DNA of 64,000 nt, from positions 1-64,000 of the forward strand of contig FTLJ01000689.1 in assembly GCA_900155495.1 (NCBI GenBank), given 5' to 3'. The stretch is from Porogramme epimiltina. Taxonomy: Eukaryota > Basidiomycota > Agaricomycetes > Polyporales > Polyporaceae. The notes beneath the pieces were generated by a model, which saw only the letters and a program-made list of their open reading frames with translations, ran no database searches and was not told the DNA's origin. The translations under genes and the position numbers were made by a program. Positions 1 through 12,283 of this stretch are shown piece after piece (positions within the stretch are counted from its first letter, which is position 1; each line of letters begins with the position of its first letter).

Positions 1-2005
1 TAAAATTTTTGTTATCGTATATAAGGCGCTTACGTACGATTTGTTTGCCTTACGCGTTTGCCTTTGGCTACCATCTCTACCCCCTCGCCCCGCTTCCCAG
101 CCTTCCCAGGTCAATCGCGGCCCCTTTCCCCACCTTCTCGCGTACCTCCCCCGCTAGGCAATCGAATCACGTTCCCCACGCCCGTCCGCCGTCCGCTCCG
201 CCCGCCGTCCGCCCGCCGCGCGCTCAAGAAATTCTACATTTCATGGCGTTAGAATGACTTTTAAGTTACAACTATACAGCGACCGAGTGCAGAACGTGCG
301 TACCCGGCGCATGTGTACAGACTTCAATGACGTTTATGACGTTCTCGCTGTGGGCTGCAGGTGCTTCGACCCATGTTTGGTGCAAGCGACGCTGGTGCCA
401 TCGTTGCCCCGGCAGCGATCCGGCTTCAGTGCCTTAGAGCCTGGAGTCATTTTCATCCCGCACCTAGCTGAAACGCGCGCTGCCTCCAGGACCGAAGATT
501 TGCACTGATCCGCTCGCCCAGTATGCCCGAGCGCTATGATGGTGCTATGCCGCTGACGTGGTATCCTGGAGGAGTCAGCGAAGTCATAGGACTTTGTTCT
601 ATCGACGGATGCCCACAGGCATAGCGGACCTGCAAAGAACATGCGACGAGTTGTAGTTATACATGGCAAGTATGGCGGGGTTTATTGGACAAAAATCCTG
701 TGTTCTGATTGGGACGAGGAGAACTTAGGAAAACTTGGGAAAGCTTGGGAAAATCACGGAACACGGAGCGTCACAAGGGATCCTCAGGTGTCGCGAAGGT
801 TCCTTGCCCGTCACAAGCTATCCCTACCTTTCCCAAGCCACCAGCCGCCAAGGTCCGTTAGCTCGCCTTCACCAGGTCTCCCTCCCTTTCCTAAACCCCA
901 TTTACATTACCTTACTACTCTCGCGGCTGCCATTCTTAAGGATTCCCGATGTATTCCGTCATCGCCTCAAACACTTCCTTCAGGTAATCGGGCGAGTTCC
1001 GCATTTGGATCGTGATCGGCCCGCGATCGCCCTACGTTTTTCTTCGTCGTCCCACATTTTTCTAAGGGTTGTTAAGCAAACAAAGGACACCAACGGAATT
1101 GTGAATTTTCTTCGAAAACCGAGGAGGTTGACAAAGATAAATTGCTTGATTAAACATAGTACTGTGCTCCGACACACTCACAAACAGTCGTGTCCTACTT
1201 CTCCATATCCTCCGACCACGCCCACGTCATCGGAAGTGCGGGTCCGGGTGTGTTATAATTAGCTTCCTTACAATTAGCTTCTTCAGGTGCCTTTGCGCAC
1301 GGTAAGGGAAAGAGATGAGGCAAACCGATACGGTAGTCGACCGTGCGCAGAGGGCCCAGGGGAAAGACGTGTGCACACTTCCCAATTTAGATGCCGTGAC
1401 GAAGCTGACCACCCCGCTGATTCAGCTGATGGTGGCTGTCGTCCCACGAGGTGCACCAAACTGGGAGTTAGGAATCGTTAGGAAACGCTAGGAAGCTGCC
1501 ATTACATTTACCTCGGGAAAGCCTGGGATTGCTCGTGATTCCTCGCTCGTGCCTAGGTGATCTCTTTGGGCTCTGTGAGGAATTCGAAGGAAACATTGGG
1601 ACTGAAATGGCACTGATTTCGGCCTTTTCTCGGGATGGAAGGGGCAACGTTTTGGTCTGTTGGTTAGGAATAGTTAGGAAACATCGGGAAAGGGGAGGTT
1701 CCCTGATGAATCCGAAGGGTACCTTCGGACCGGTGGAGACATCTGTGGAAATGTAGTGATTCCCCAGGTCTCCTTGAGAATCAAGCAAGTTCGGCGAATA
1801 AAGTCCAATAAATCGCCTCATAGCAAGAGTCAAGTGAACAAGGGTGGGAAGGATTTGCAGACGCCTACAAAACGCGCACGAGGCGGCGTCAGGTACAGGA
1901 CCTCAGACACCCCTCAGCCACAGGCGCGACTGGCTGCGGGCTACAGCCCTCTATTCCCCATTACATTCCTTGCTACATCCTATCCAACCTGTTAGCGTGA
2001 CCAAC
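1..2005. other. Gene-poor region with degenerate repeats
   Basis: No open frame here resembles a known protein. From about 720 to 1770 there are many short related words built on TTAGGAAA and GGGAAA, for example at 724-755, 1468-1496 and 1664-1692, which suggests an old, decayed repeat. No terminal repeats or transposase remnant could be recognised. Confidence 0.5.
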
Positions 2006-3272
2006 ATGCTCCCTTCAATATCGCAATGGGTGGTTTCATACTTGACATTGTCTGTCGCCTTTCTTCTCGCCAAGCCCGCGTCATGGAACCTCGACCTCCT
2101 CGCCCCACCACCTCCGCCCGGCGGCGAACCCGCCCGCGTCCTGCTCCTCACCGCCCACCCAGACGACGAGTGCATGTTCTTCGCGCCCACGGTCCTCGCG
2201 CTGCTCGCACAAGCCCCGCCCCCAGCGGTGTACTCGCTCTGCCTCTCCGTGGGGAACGCCGATGGCCTCGGAGAGACGCGCCGTGAGGAGCTCGGACGCA
2301 GTCTAGACGTCCTTGGGGTCGGAACAGACAGACGATGGGTCGTCGATAGACCGTAAGTTCTCGCTATCCCCTCTCAATCCCTCTCTTAGCCCTTGCTCTG
2401 GCGCGCGCTCTCCCCGAGCACGTTTGTCCGTAGTTTGCGCGGACAAGACGGCAGGGTGCTAGCGCGGGTATCCGCCTCGACTGACTGCTCTCCACAACAG
2501 AGACCTGCAAGACAACTTCACTGCGACGTGGGATGCCGACGTTATCGCCGAGGTCCTCCGGCCATATGTCGCAAAGAATCGCATTACGACCGTACGTCCA
2601 AATTCTTCGTTCTTCTATATTCCCCACACCTGTTCTAGTCTGGCTTAGTCTGGCAGCAAGTGCCGCTGAGGCGGGCTCGGGCTGTGATTGCGGCAACGAG
2701 ATCACTGGTCTTCTGGTTGTATGCCGCACGCGGCCCGAAGGCCTCCATAGGCTCGTAATGTACGCCCATTCAGTGGCCGCACTCCCCAGACTTGGCCTCT
2801 GCACCAGCTTCTGCTGACCCATTCTCCGCATGCGCCGCAGATACTCACGTTCGACCACAACGGCATCTCCTCGCACCCAAACCATATTTCGCTCCCCCAT
2901 GGCGCTGCGCATATGCTCAGCAGCAGCGCGTCCCAGCACCAGTCGGAGCCAAAACCGCGCCTCTTTACCCTCGTGACCGTCCCGCTGGCCGCCAAGTACA
3001 CCGGGCTCCTCGCCCCACTCAAGTATAGGTCTCCCATCGCTATTTTTTTCGGGAGTTCGACGACGCCCAAAGCAGAAGACCCGCGAGAGGCTATTGCGGT
3101 ATCGAGTTGGACCGGGTACGCACGCGCGCACCGCGCGATGCGTCAGCACCGGTCCCAGCTCGTGTGGTTCCGCTGGCTGTATGTGGCCTTCTCGCGCTAC
3201 ATGTGGGTGAACGAGTGGGTGGAGCTTTATCCCGCAAGCGTTGCGCGGACGGCGAGCGAGGCTGGACCTTGA
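2006..3272 (+). CDS. N-acetylglucosaminyl-phosphatidylinositol de-N-acetylase (PIG-L/GPI12 family)
   Basis: This enzyme removes the acetyl group from GlcNAc-PI, the second step of GPI-anchor synthesis, at the cytoplasmic face of the ER. Three exons, 2006-2352, 2501-2591 and 2841-3272, join in frame to 289 residues. Residues about 5-22 form a hydrophobic N-terminal anchor. The LmbE/PIG-L zinc motif AHPDDE lies near residue 50, and the second hallmark, FDHNGISSHPNH, opens the third exon; both are characteristic of the family and supply the metal ligands and catalytic acids. Length is close to the 250-300 residues usual for eukaryotic PIG-L. The start is the first ATG giving an N-terminal membrane helix. 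The introns of 148 and 249 bp are longer than most in this window. Family assignment is secure. Confidence 0.93.
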
Positions 3273-3377
3273 GCCTAGCCTACGGTGCAGCGCGCCCGCG
3301 TTTGGGTCCGACCGGGGTTACGCGTTAGATCCTGTATGTCACAGCTGTACAATAGACCGAGTCCCAAACAATCCATT

Positions 3378-4054
3378 TCACCTAGTGTAGCTCGCCGCCG
3401 CAGTAGGGGTGAGGATGCTGCCTATCCACTCGCGCAGCCACTGCGCGCCGTTCCCCTCGACCTCGGGCGTGCCCTTGCCGCCGCGCCCACCTCTCGCCCA
3501 CCAGGCGCGAATGGGCGCACTGAGCATCGCCCCGAGCGGGCGGAGGAAGTGGCCAGCGACGCCCCTAAACACCCCAGCGGTTTCAGCACAGGTCAATTCG
3601 GAGAACGCAGCAACACAACGCACCACAACGCGCCCTGCAGGAGCGGGCTCAGCACCTGGTCCCGCGCTGTAATCCACAGCACCTGCCCCCACTCTACCCG
3701 CACGACCTCCCCAGCTCCGCGGTGTTCCACCAGCGCACGGTCTTCGCTCCCTGGTTCGTCCTCTCCTCCCCCAACCGCCTTCTCCTTTCCTTTCCCGCTT
3801 ATGGGTGTCGGCGTCGGCGCCGTGTCGACGTGCACATACTGCGCGACGCTCCGCGTGTAGCTGTACTCGAAGCGGAAGTCGGGCACGGGCGGAGGGCGGC
3901 GCCCCTTGGCCGCGCGGCGGGCACGGGCCTCTTTCTTGGCGTCCTCCCAGATGCTGAGGAGCAGGTCGTCGACGGCGCGGCTGACGGGCCTGCGGTCGGT
4001 GGGGTCGGCGAAGGGCAGGGTTTGTGGTGCAGCTCTCCTGCTTGAGTCGGCCAT
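3378..4054 (-). CDS. Hypothetical basic/proline-rich protein, about 205 aa
   Basis: Two exons, 4054-3624 and 3564-3378, join across a 59 bp GT-AG intron (3565-3623). The family is not recognised. The N-terminal third has an acidic-basic helical stretch, DDLLLSIWEDAKKEARARRA, that looks helical and possibly coiled; the middle is Pro/Gly/Glu-rich and probably disordered; the end of exon 1 and exon 2 hold alternating hydrophobic stretches ending with WLREWIGSI. No signal peptide or clear membrane segment was seen. The start at 4054 was chosen because it begins the well-behaved reading; an in-frame ATG at 4168 would add 38 residues. It is convergent with the PIG-L gene, with a gap of only 105 bp. 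Gene reality is supported by frame continuity over the intron and GC-rich third positions. Confidence 0.6.
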
Positions 4055-5484
4055 TGTTGTAGATGCTCGCCGGTGATCTGTGTTATGGGAGGCGGAGACG
4101 AGGCGCGAGGCGCGAGTCTGAAAGTGGTCGTGGATAGAGATTCGGGGCGCTTGATGGGCGAGAGTCAAGGCTCGACTCGGTCAACCAGGCCTCCCTAGCC
4201 TCGGCTATGGCTAACGTCACCGGCTCTATTGGCAAGTGCGGACTATGGTACTCCTTCCATGCAGCCTTTGCAGCGATCTTGACCACGGCTTTGGCCTCGC
4301 TTAGCGAGGCTGGTAAAGGTCTGTGCATGACATAATTCCGAACTCTGGGAGATTACACCGGGAAAAATAGCTGTGTATATCGTTGAGAATGTCCGTACGA
4401 CACGTCCCAGTGATACAATAGTAATACCTTCGACTCTAGCCAGAGATTAGAACAGCGGCGAGCACTCCAGTACTCATACTCGTCGACATTGTGTGGTGTA
4501 CGTAATACCGACACGGGTGAGTGGGACGATTGAGGTACTATTCTTCCGAGACCTCGGATCTTGGTTGTCTGTTCACGACGCAAAGACTTTGCCCGTGACA
4601 GAACCCACATCGCGGAGAGTCGCCGGAGACATGGTCGATCACATCCACGATACTTGCCTGCGGGCCTAGGCGTTTCGGTCCCGGTAGACCTATCAACCCC
4701 GAGTAGCGCCCATTGTTCAAAAAGGCAAGACGCTTGACGCCCAGTGATGAACCGTTGAAAAGGCTGGTCCGAGTTGTCCGCGTCCGACTCGGACTCCCGG
4801 CCCAACGGACTCATAACTCCGACTTCGACATGCCTCTTACCGCTGTTAGACGCAATATTCGACTCATAGACCTTGTTTGTCTCATTGTAGAACTCGCCTT
4901 ACCCCTTCCCATAAAACAGTGCACTGCTCACTTTCAATTTTCCATGCACAGGCGCGCCACTCATCCTCGGAAGGCTACTGTATCACTAGGAATTGTGCCG
5001 CTCGAGCTTCGAGTCAACATAATACAGCAGTAATACCGCTGTGTGAAACAGGACAAAACATCCCGGTCAACCACAGCTAACAGTCACACTGTCTCAGCCT
5101 GTCTGAACCACGCCATGTCGAGGCAGTAAGCAGGGAAGAACATGAGGACTACCCCTTGCCCGCCCATCCACGTGCAACTCGGAGAAGTTCCTCGCGTGTC
5201 ACACGCTGGTGCAGTCCCGGCCCGCTTCCTTTCTTCTGTGCGTCTCTCGCGGAGATACCTGTCCTCCTACGCCAACTCAGCTCAAATGAGGAGCTGAGTG
5301 GCGGAACTCACTGTACCCGTCAGATAAGCGGCACGGGAACCGCGTTTGGCGTACGGTGTACGGCGTTGTCTGGCATGACCTGATCCACTCTCCAATTCCC
5401 GTTCGATTTTTTGTATAAATTAAGGGCATGTCCTCCCGGTGTGTGCAGCTCACTCTCCCGCTCGAAGTCCTCCCCTCAACCTCC
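4055..5484. other. Intergenic region without supported gene
   Basis: About 1.4 kb. The short frames on both strands (for example 4083-4328 and 4353-4814, minus strand) resemble no known family and lack a consistent intron structure. The right end contains the promoter of the following P450. Confidence 0.5.
5414..5420 (+). promoter_or_regulatory. TATA box of P450 no. 1
   Basis: TATAAAT lies 65-71 bp before the ATG at 5485 and only 8 bp before the in-frame ATG at 5428. This favours 5485 as the translated start, because transcription usually begins some 30 bp after a TATA box. Confidence 0.55.
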
Positions 5485-8173
5485 ATGATCTCTTCCCTAG
5501 TCATCTTAGGCTGTCTGTGGCTGTTGTGGAAGGCAGCCCGCCTCTTCCTTGCTAAATCACCGCTAGAAGATGTCCCAGGTCCACGCCCAGCTTCCTTCTT
5601 GACTGGTGAGTCTATGATCGTATATCCTCCGTCTGCACTTTCTCTGACAAGCGAATAGGAAACCTCACGCAGCTGCTTGATCCCCAAGGGTGGGACTTTC
5701 ATACCGAGCTCGCTGAGAATTACGGCTCAGTAGTGAAGATCCAAGGATTACTTGGGGTGCGGCATATCTGCTACCCCATCTCACCTTCTCCTGTGATGGG
5801 CTGCGGCACGCATATTCACGTATACTTTATAGCAAACTTGGCTCTATGTTTTCGACCCATTGGCACTGAAACACATCTTGAGGGATCTTCACACGTATGA
5901 AGAACTCCCATGGTATATAGAGTACGTCGTGTATACACCCCTTTCTATAGCTATGCTAACCTCTTCGTTCTCTCGCAGAAGCAATCGCATTATGTTGGGT
6001 CCAGGAGTTCTGTCGGTCAGCGGTAAGTATATCCCCCTGCCAGTTCGCTCGCATTGAGGCTCATCAATGTACCCTCAGGTGAACTGCACCGGAAACAGCG
6101 GAAGATGCTGGCCCCCGCATTTTCTCCCGATCACCTACGCGGCATCGTGCCGACATTTTACCAGGTGACCCACAAGGTAAGACCCCAATTTCGAGCTCGG
6201 TATGCGAGGCGAGAAGAAAGGCATGATGGGAAGCACCCAGATAGTCTTTCTGATTGAGCTTCAAAGAAGCTGGTCCACTCTTCTTTGGGGGGCCGCCCAT
6301 GAATGACGTGGTAGCCGGGTGAATTTCAGACAACCCTTCACGAAGAGGGCGCCTTCAGGGATCGCCTCCTCGGAGGTTATAACTCCCATTTCCCACCCAC
6401 ATTTGTGCCACAAACGCCGCGGATACTGATACCTCTTCACGCAGCTTGTGGACGCAATCTCAGCACGCGTACAAGCTCATGACCAGACGGGAGGTATCAA
6501 CGTGATGGATTGGATGGCGCGCGCCGCACTCGAACTTATCGGCCAGACGGGCATCGGACACTCCTTCGACCCGCTCACGGAGGACGTCGCGGACTCGTAC
6601 GCAGACGCCGTGAAGAGCTTCGCGTGCGTCTCTCTCGTCTTCCTCCCGCGCCTCCCTCCCCTGCGCGCCGTGTGCTAATCGCCATCCTTTCCCTCGCCAC
6701 TCCCCTTCCATGCATCGCTCGTGCGCGTGACTGTGGAATGCGGACGAACAGACCAGAGTCGACGAGCCCGCAGATGATACTCCTCCGACAGCTCGCACCA
6801 CTGGCCAACGTTCTCGGGCCTGCGTGGCTCCGCCGGTACGCGCTCGAGCGGCTGCCGATGCCCCAGTTCGTACGGCGGATAGTGCACATCTCGGACACGC
6901 TCCACGCGCGTTCTAGCGAGCTCTTCCATGAGAAGAAGAGCGCCTTGGAAGGATGCCAGCCCCATTGTGGAAAGGATATCATCACCATTTTATGTGAGTA
7001 ATATTCATCTGTATTCGAAGAAATGCTGGGAGGAGCTGATATACGCTCTTAGTGCAAGCTAATATGGCTGCGTCAGCTGATAGCCAACTACCAGACGACC
7101 AACTGCTCGCTCAAATGTCGTGAGTTCTCATGACCATCCTGCGTTTTAGTATCTTTTGACAGTGGTATCACATAGCCAAATACTTTTCACCGCGGTGGAC
7201 ACTACATCCAACGTAATGGCACGCATCCTGCATCTCCTTTCACAGAACCCAGACGTTCAAGATCAATTGCGCCGCGAGGTCCTTGATGCGCGGGTCCATG
7301 GCCAGCTTAGCTATGACGAGTTGCATGCGCTGCCCTACCTCGATGCCGTATGCAAGGAGACTCTGCGTCTGTCAGTGCACTCTCACTTCCCCTGCTGTCT
7401 CTGCTGACAGAGCGACATAGGCACGCCCCCGCACCCCAGACGTTCCGCGGGTGAGCGCTCTTTGCTCGTTCCATCCTCTAATCACTTACCCAGACCCCTC
7501 TAAAGCACAATGGAAGACGCTATCCTCCCGCTCGCGCGCCCGCTCCGCACAGTGCACGGCGACACGGTCTCCTCGCTTGTCGTCCCGCGGGGCACGAACA
7601 TCGTCGTCGGCATCATGGCGAGCAACCGCCAGCGGTCCGTCTGGGGCGCGGACGCGGACGTGTGGCGCCCCGAGCGCTGGCTTGCACCCCACACTGGCCC
7701 CCGCCCTCCCGGAGACGCTGAAGCGGTGCCTGGCATGTACTCCAACATGTACGTACTGCTCTGCGCTTGTCTTGAAGATGGTGGCGGCGGCTTACTCGGA
7801 ACCGGATGTGACCCTTGGCTGTAGGATGACGTTCCTTGGCGGCGGGCGGTCTTGCATGTAAGTTTTTGGTACTGACTCATTTTCTGCGTATTTGTTGGCT
7901 GATGCGCGCTGAATCAGTGGAATAGCGTTCTCGCTACTGGAGATGAGTAAGTGTACTTCCATTCCTGACATCCTCACGCATGGCTGACCATCCCACCCGC
8001 TTGTAGAAGTGGTCCTCTCAGAGCTCCTCCTGAACTTCACATTCGAGTTACATGAGACCAAACCGGTCGTCTGGAACCTCTCGGGCATCACATACCCCAG
8101 CATCAGCCCGGAGAGCACGAAGTCGGAGCTATGGCTGAAAGTCCGACGAGTGTCCGCGACGGACGGCCGATGA
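5485..8173 (+). CDS. Cytochrome P450 monooxygenase no. 1
   Basis: A membrane-anchored haem-thiolate oxygenase, probably ER-bound. It is split into about a dozen exons by short introns; the first three are 5485-5605, 5659-5756 and 5833 onward. Residues 2-20 form the membrane anchor, followed by the proline hinge VPGPRP. Later come the helix-C region with HRKQRKMLAPAF (6077-6170), the I-helix FTAVDTTSN (about 7185-7215) with the usual Asp-Thr-Thr, the K-helix KETLRL (about 7353), a PERF-type segment WRPERW (about 7663) and the haem loop FLGGGRSCIG (about 7830-7920) with its Cys ligand, the last two residues separated by an intron. The C-terminus SELLLNFTFEL is typical of large basidiomycete P450 clans. 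The substrate cannot be inferred. The subfamily was not assigned, and several middle exon borders remain approximate. Confidence 0.9.
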
Positions 8174-9866
8174 CGCCGGCGCCGACGAACTCCAGAGGGC
8201 ATCGGCCTTACGGCCAGCTAGTATCTTGCAGGATGTAAGTGCGTGCGGATGCTCCGTTCCGAAGGTGGCCGGCTAATCTTATGTTGTACGTTTGAAGCTT
8301 GAAGCTTGAAGATTTATCACTACGATTTGTCTAGAGATACCCAAACGGTCGAGATCGGCCAACATGGCTTGATTCCCAATTGTAACGAAACGTCATGAAC
8401 ATGTATTCTTACCCTCAGTCGAGGGGCCGTTGTGAACACTGTACGGGTCAGCTTCCTTAAGGTTCGCATTGCGACATCTTCGGCGTGGCGGTCATTGTGC
8501 ACGGGCCCCGGAGGAAGCCTGTCGAAAAGATGCGCATACTCCTATACAAATGTCGGACATGACCGAGGTGTGGCTGAGGTGCAGAGATGGACGTTGGGCA
8601 AGCCGGGAGGGATGGACATTCAAACGGACGCCCGGCTCCTCGTGCCTGACGTATTCCGGCATCATGAACCTTCGGTGTTGGAAGCATAAAGGTACCGAGG
8701 AAAGGGTCGCTGATTTCCAGCGTCCAGTGGACAACCCCCGTCCGAGCAGCGGCGGTTGCCTCTGGATGTCCGACGGATAGAGGGACAACGTCGTTATAAT
8801 CCAGGGAGTTGATCTCTATCAGTAGCCCGAGTTTCACGATATACTTACCAACAGTCGCTAAATACTACTCCCCAGGCAGTTTGTATGACCGGCTCGAGAT
8901 TTAGCGCCGACTGCCCGTGGGTGTCCGAGGTCCTTGTCCCAGCGCTTGTCAAATCACGACGCCGAACCGAAAAAGGACACCATGTCCGCTCTTCGCGCTT
9001 TCTTGTACACCTTCATCACCGAGAACCTATCAGTTCGACGTCGGGTCCTCTACGGTGCTAGAAATAACTGTGCGTCTTTGTCCGATTAAATGTCTAACAC
9101 GCTTCGTGACGTACTACCACAGGCTTTAGTCAATCTGTCACTGCTAAATTACGTTCATTTTTGTGCTCGCGGAATGATGATGCTGTTCGCTATTCTACTA
9201 TAGTAGTATCTGCACAATAGCAGAAACCTTGAGATCTCTTCGCCCTGGAAAACCATCGCTCAGTTTACCATAATGCTTATTGAGCCTCTTCGATGTTCCA
9301 CGGAATGCATACAGGAAGCCTATGTAAGGATCCCGAGGCAAGCTTTAAAACGAGCACGAATAGTACCCGCGTCCACGTCAGGTACGCATCAGTCTTTGGA
9401 CCCAACTGCCCATCTGCCTCGCTTCGACTCGACACGGAAGAACGACTTACGTGGCGTATCTGACAGGGAACGGGGGCACGAGTTGGAACTACGTCTAACC
9501 GTGATCGCCCTGCTGTGCTAGGGGCTCAAGAGGCATCACTGAGCACCATCAGTGGACGCGGGTACGTGGCGACCCCAACTCAGCTTACGCATCTTCTTAC
9601 TTGCATTGCCAGCGCTGGACGATGGGGATCAGAGACATGCCATAAATGGCAGGTCCCTTCGCTTCCGCTCGAACGTTTGTGAAAGCAGCCACTTGATGCC
9701 ACGAAATCTTACCACGAAAATCAACGAGCAAGTGCCTGGCTATGGTATAAGATGCGCTACTCCCGCAGAGTCCCGTTTTCTCAGTGCACCTTGGAGCACA
9801 TTCCGTTCTTTCCCACTTCGCCTCCTTTCGACGGTCGTTCGTTAACTCTCGCTCTCTTATCCCAAC
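8174..9866. other. Intergenic region without supported gene
   Basis: About 1.7 kb. It contains a short tandem heptamer near 8297-8318 (GCTTGAA repeated about three times) and a small palindrome near 9198-9207 (TACTATAGTA). No frame shows family resemblance. The right end holds the promoter of the following DUF3455 gene, with TATAAGA at 9746-9752. Confidence 0.5.
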
Positions 9867-10772
9867 ATGGTCGCCGTCACTCGCGGGCTCATCTCTTCCA
9901 TCGCCGCTTGCGCGGGCTTCGGCTTCAAGTCCGGCCACCCCTCCGGCCCTCACCCCGGCCGGTCCCCCCATTCCTCGGGCTGCTCGCTCGCCAACTTCGT
10001 GCCCGACTTCCCCTCGACCCAGACGGCGCTCGTCACGCCCTCGGAGGCTCCTAAATTCCTCGGTCTTGCATACGGGGTCCAGAACTACACGTGCTCCTCG
10101 TCAAACACATACACGTACGCCCGCTCCCTCTCTCGTTCCCCTGCTATTCTCTCTAGGCTTACGGTCTCTACACAGCTCTATCGGCGCCCTCGCCGAGGTC
10201 CTCGATGCTTCTTGCCTCGCCACGCAGCAAAACTTTGCCACGTCCCAGACCGCGCTCTTCGACCTCTGGAGCGCCGACCCGGCGTCGATCCAGGAGTCGA
10301 TCGCTGCACTCGCGCGCGAGCACCTCCCGGGCGTCCTCGGGCAGCACTACTTCGTGCCGAACCCGAAGACGGGTGTGGGCCTGAGCCCGAAGTGGGACTT
10401 CACGTCCGCGAAGCTCGCCGGTGACGCGGACGCGTTCATGATCGGTGCGGTGAACAGCTCGATCCCCTCTCCAGACGTCCCCGCGAGCGACGTGACGTGG
10501 CTGCACGTCGTCAACGTCGAGGGCGGCCTTGCGGACACCATTTTCCGCTTCGACACCGTGGGCGGGCAGCCTCCGAGCTCGGTGCGTGGGCTGCGCGATT
10601 GTGTCGTGGCGCTGGTGCGCTAATAGATGTCCTTCTCAGTGCATTTCGGGCCAAGATCCGGACATTTCTGTGAAGTACACTGCTAAATACGGTAAGAAGT
10701 CTTATCTTCATCGTCGTACATGGCTGATCAGGCCCCTTGTTGGCAGCCTTCTATGGCGGTTCAGTGGCATAA
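9867..10772 (+). CDS. DUF3455 family secreted-type protein, copy A
   Basis: Four exons, 9867-10114, 10176-10581, 10640-10691 and 10747-10772, give 243 residues. The family (DUF3455, Pfam PF11937) has no proven biochemical role; fungal members are sometimes labelled malate dehydrogenase-like without support. Hallmarks seen in order: FLGLAYGVQNYTCS near residue 70, YTSIGALAEVLD after the first intron, LGQHYFVPNP, LSPKWDF, DVTWLHVVNVEG, the very typical FRFDTVGGQPP, and the C-terminal DISVKYTAKY with a final AFYGG in the tiny last exon. The N-terminus is moderately hydrophobic and may be a weak signal peptide. It is convergent with a paralogue at 11217-12200 having the same exon pattern, including an identical 52 bp third exon. 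Confidence 0.88.
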
Positions 10773-11216
10773 GGGCGAGCACTCTACTATAATATTGTGT
10801 ACAGAGATGTCCGGGTTGAAGTTTTGTGGATGCTCCGCGAGAGGCCAGTACATGCAGTAGCGTAAGAGCTGGCAGCTCCAACCGTCGCACGGGTCGTGGG
10901 GCTAGTCGCAATGTACCCCTTGTGTATCGGAATCCAAAGGCCTTCCTCGCAGTGATTGATTTCTTCCCCAATCACAGGGTGTGGAAGGTTTCTCTGCACA
11001 CTCATTCACTGAAGCCTGCACCATCGGGCGTAGCCGGTAGAGGTTGCCGGGCGACTGGTACACAATGACGTCATTATCTCAACCGATGTTTCGGCAGGAG
11101 GAACGGATACAAGGATAGCTCGGTGACAAAAGAGATGCAGGTACAAGGGCGCGTTCGAGTGCTGCACGAAGTAGAGAGACCAGAAGAAGGAAACATGACG
11201 TTACGCAGTACGAGGA
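10773..11216. other. Short convergent intergenic spacer
   Basis: This 444 bp stretch separates the 3' ends of the two DUF3455 genes and probably contains both terminators. No coding feature is seen. Confidence 0.5.
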
Positions 11217-12200
11217 TCAGTTTTTAGGGGACATGTCCGAGCCGCCGTAGAAGACTAAGAGAGCGACGTCAGACCAGATATTTGGGAGAAAGGTCAAATG
11301 GCACGCACTGTACTTCGAGACGTACTTGACCGAGATGTCCTTATCTTTGCCACACACGCACTAAACAAGCAAATTAATCGGCGCGTGTTGTTAGGAACTC
11401 ATTCAACAAACACACTGTCACATACCTGCTTGGGGGGCTGACCGCCGACCGTGTCGAACCTGAATACCTCGTCCGCAATCTTGCCCTGCATGTTCACGAG
11501 GTGAAGCCACGCCACGTCGAGCGCCGGGTTCGTCGGCGCCGGAATTGTGCCATTGGGCTTCGCGACTATGTACGCGTCGGGCTTGCCCTTGAACGCGCCC
11601 GAAGACGTGAAGTCCCACTTCGGGCTCGCGCCCTGGCCCGTGACTGGGTTCTTGGTAAAGTAGTGCTGGGAGAGTACCTCGGGCGCGTCGACGTGGTGCA
11701 GGAAGTCGATGATGAGCTGGATGGGGTACGAGACAAGGTTGTTCCAAACGGTGAAGACGTCGTTCTGGATCGTTGGAAAGACGGGTTCCTTGGCGATGCA
11801 CGAGACGTCGATAAGTTCTGCCACCGCGCCCGTGGGCCTATACGCCGAGGCAAATGCGTCCCGAGTTAGTCATGTGCGATGTGGATGAGCGGTAGCTGGC
11901 AATCGCGATGACTTACGTGAAGATGTTCTTGTCAGAGCAGGTGTAGTTCTGCACGCCAAACGCAAGAGCAATAAAGCGTGGTGTCTGCTTTGGCACTACG
12001 AGATCGTGCTGGTCGGGGGGGAACTGTGGGACAAAGCCCTGGAGGGAGCAAGCGGTGGGGAGTCCCGAGGACGCGTAAGACGAGTGGTCGCTCATCGCGT
12101 TGTTGCCTATGCTGCCAATGATGTTCTGGGTCGAGAAGGGCGGGCCGTGGGAGCCATAGTAGGCAGCGGCGGCGAGGAAGGTCTTCATGATAGCGACCAT
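11217..12200 (-). CDS. DUF3455 family secreted-type protein, copy B
   Basis: Four exons, 12200-11917, 11837-11426, 11360-11309 and 11254-11217, give 261 residues. The protein starts with a hydrophobic stretch (KTFLAAAAYYG) that may be a signal peptide, followed by a variable Ser-rich part. The family blocks are FIALAFGVQNYTCS, PTGAVAELIDVSC, LSQHYFTKNP, ASPKWDFTS, DVAWLHLVNMQG, FRFDTVGGQPP, DISVKYVSKY and IFYGG. All three introns sit at the same positions and phases as in copy A, which shows recent common origin by inverted duplication or by duplication and inversion. Divergence is clear in the N-terminal 60 residues. The function is unknown. Confidence 0.88.
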
Positions 12201-12275
12201 AGCAAACTCGTTGTGGATGAAGTGAAGACAGCGGAGGTAATGGTCGGGGTGGACGGACTTGAGTGGGGTACCGGT

Positions 12276-12283
12276 ATTATATA
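12276..12283 (-). promoter_or_regulatory. TATA box of DUF3455 copy B
   Basis: On the minus strand the sequence reads TATATAAT, about 76-83 bp before the start codon at 12200. The position is normal for a fungal TATA promoter. Confidence 0.5.

Noticed and set aside
5428..5484. Earlier in-frame ATG for P450 no. 1.
   Set aside because: It is only 8 bp after the TATA box and adds residues before the membrane anchor that are not typical.
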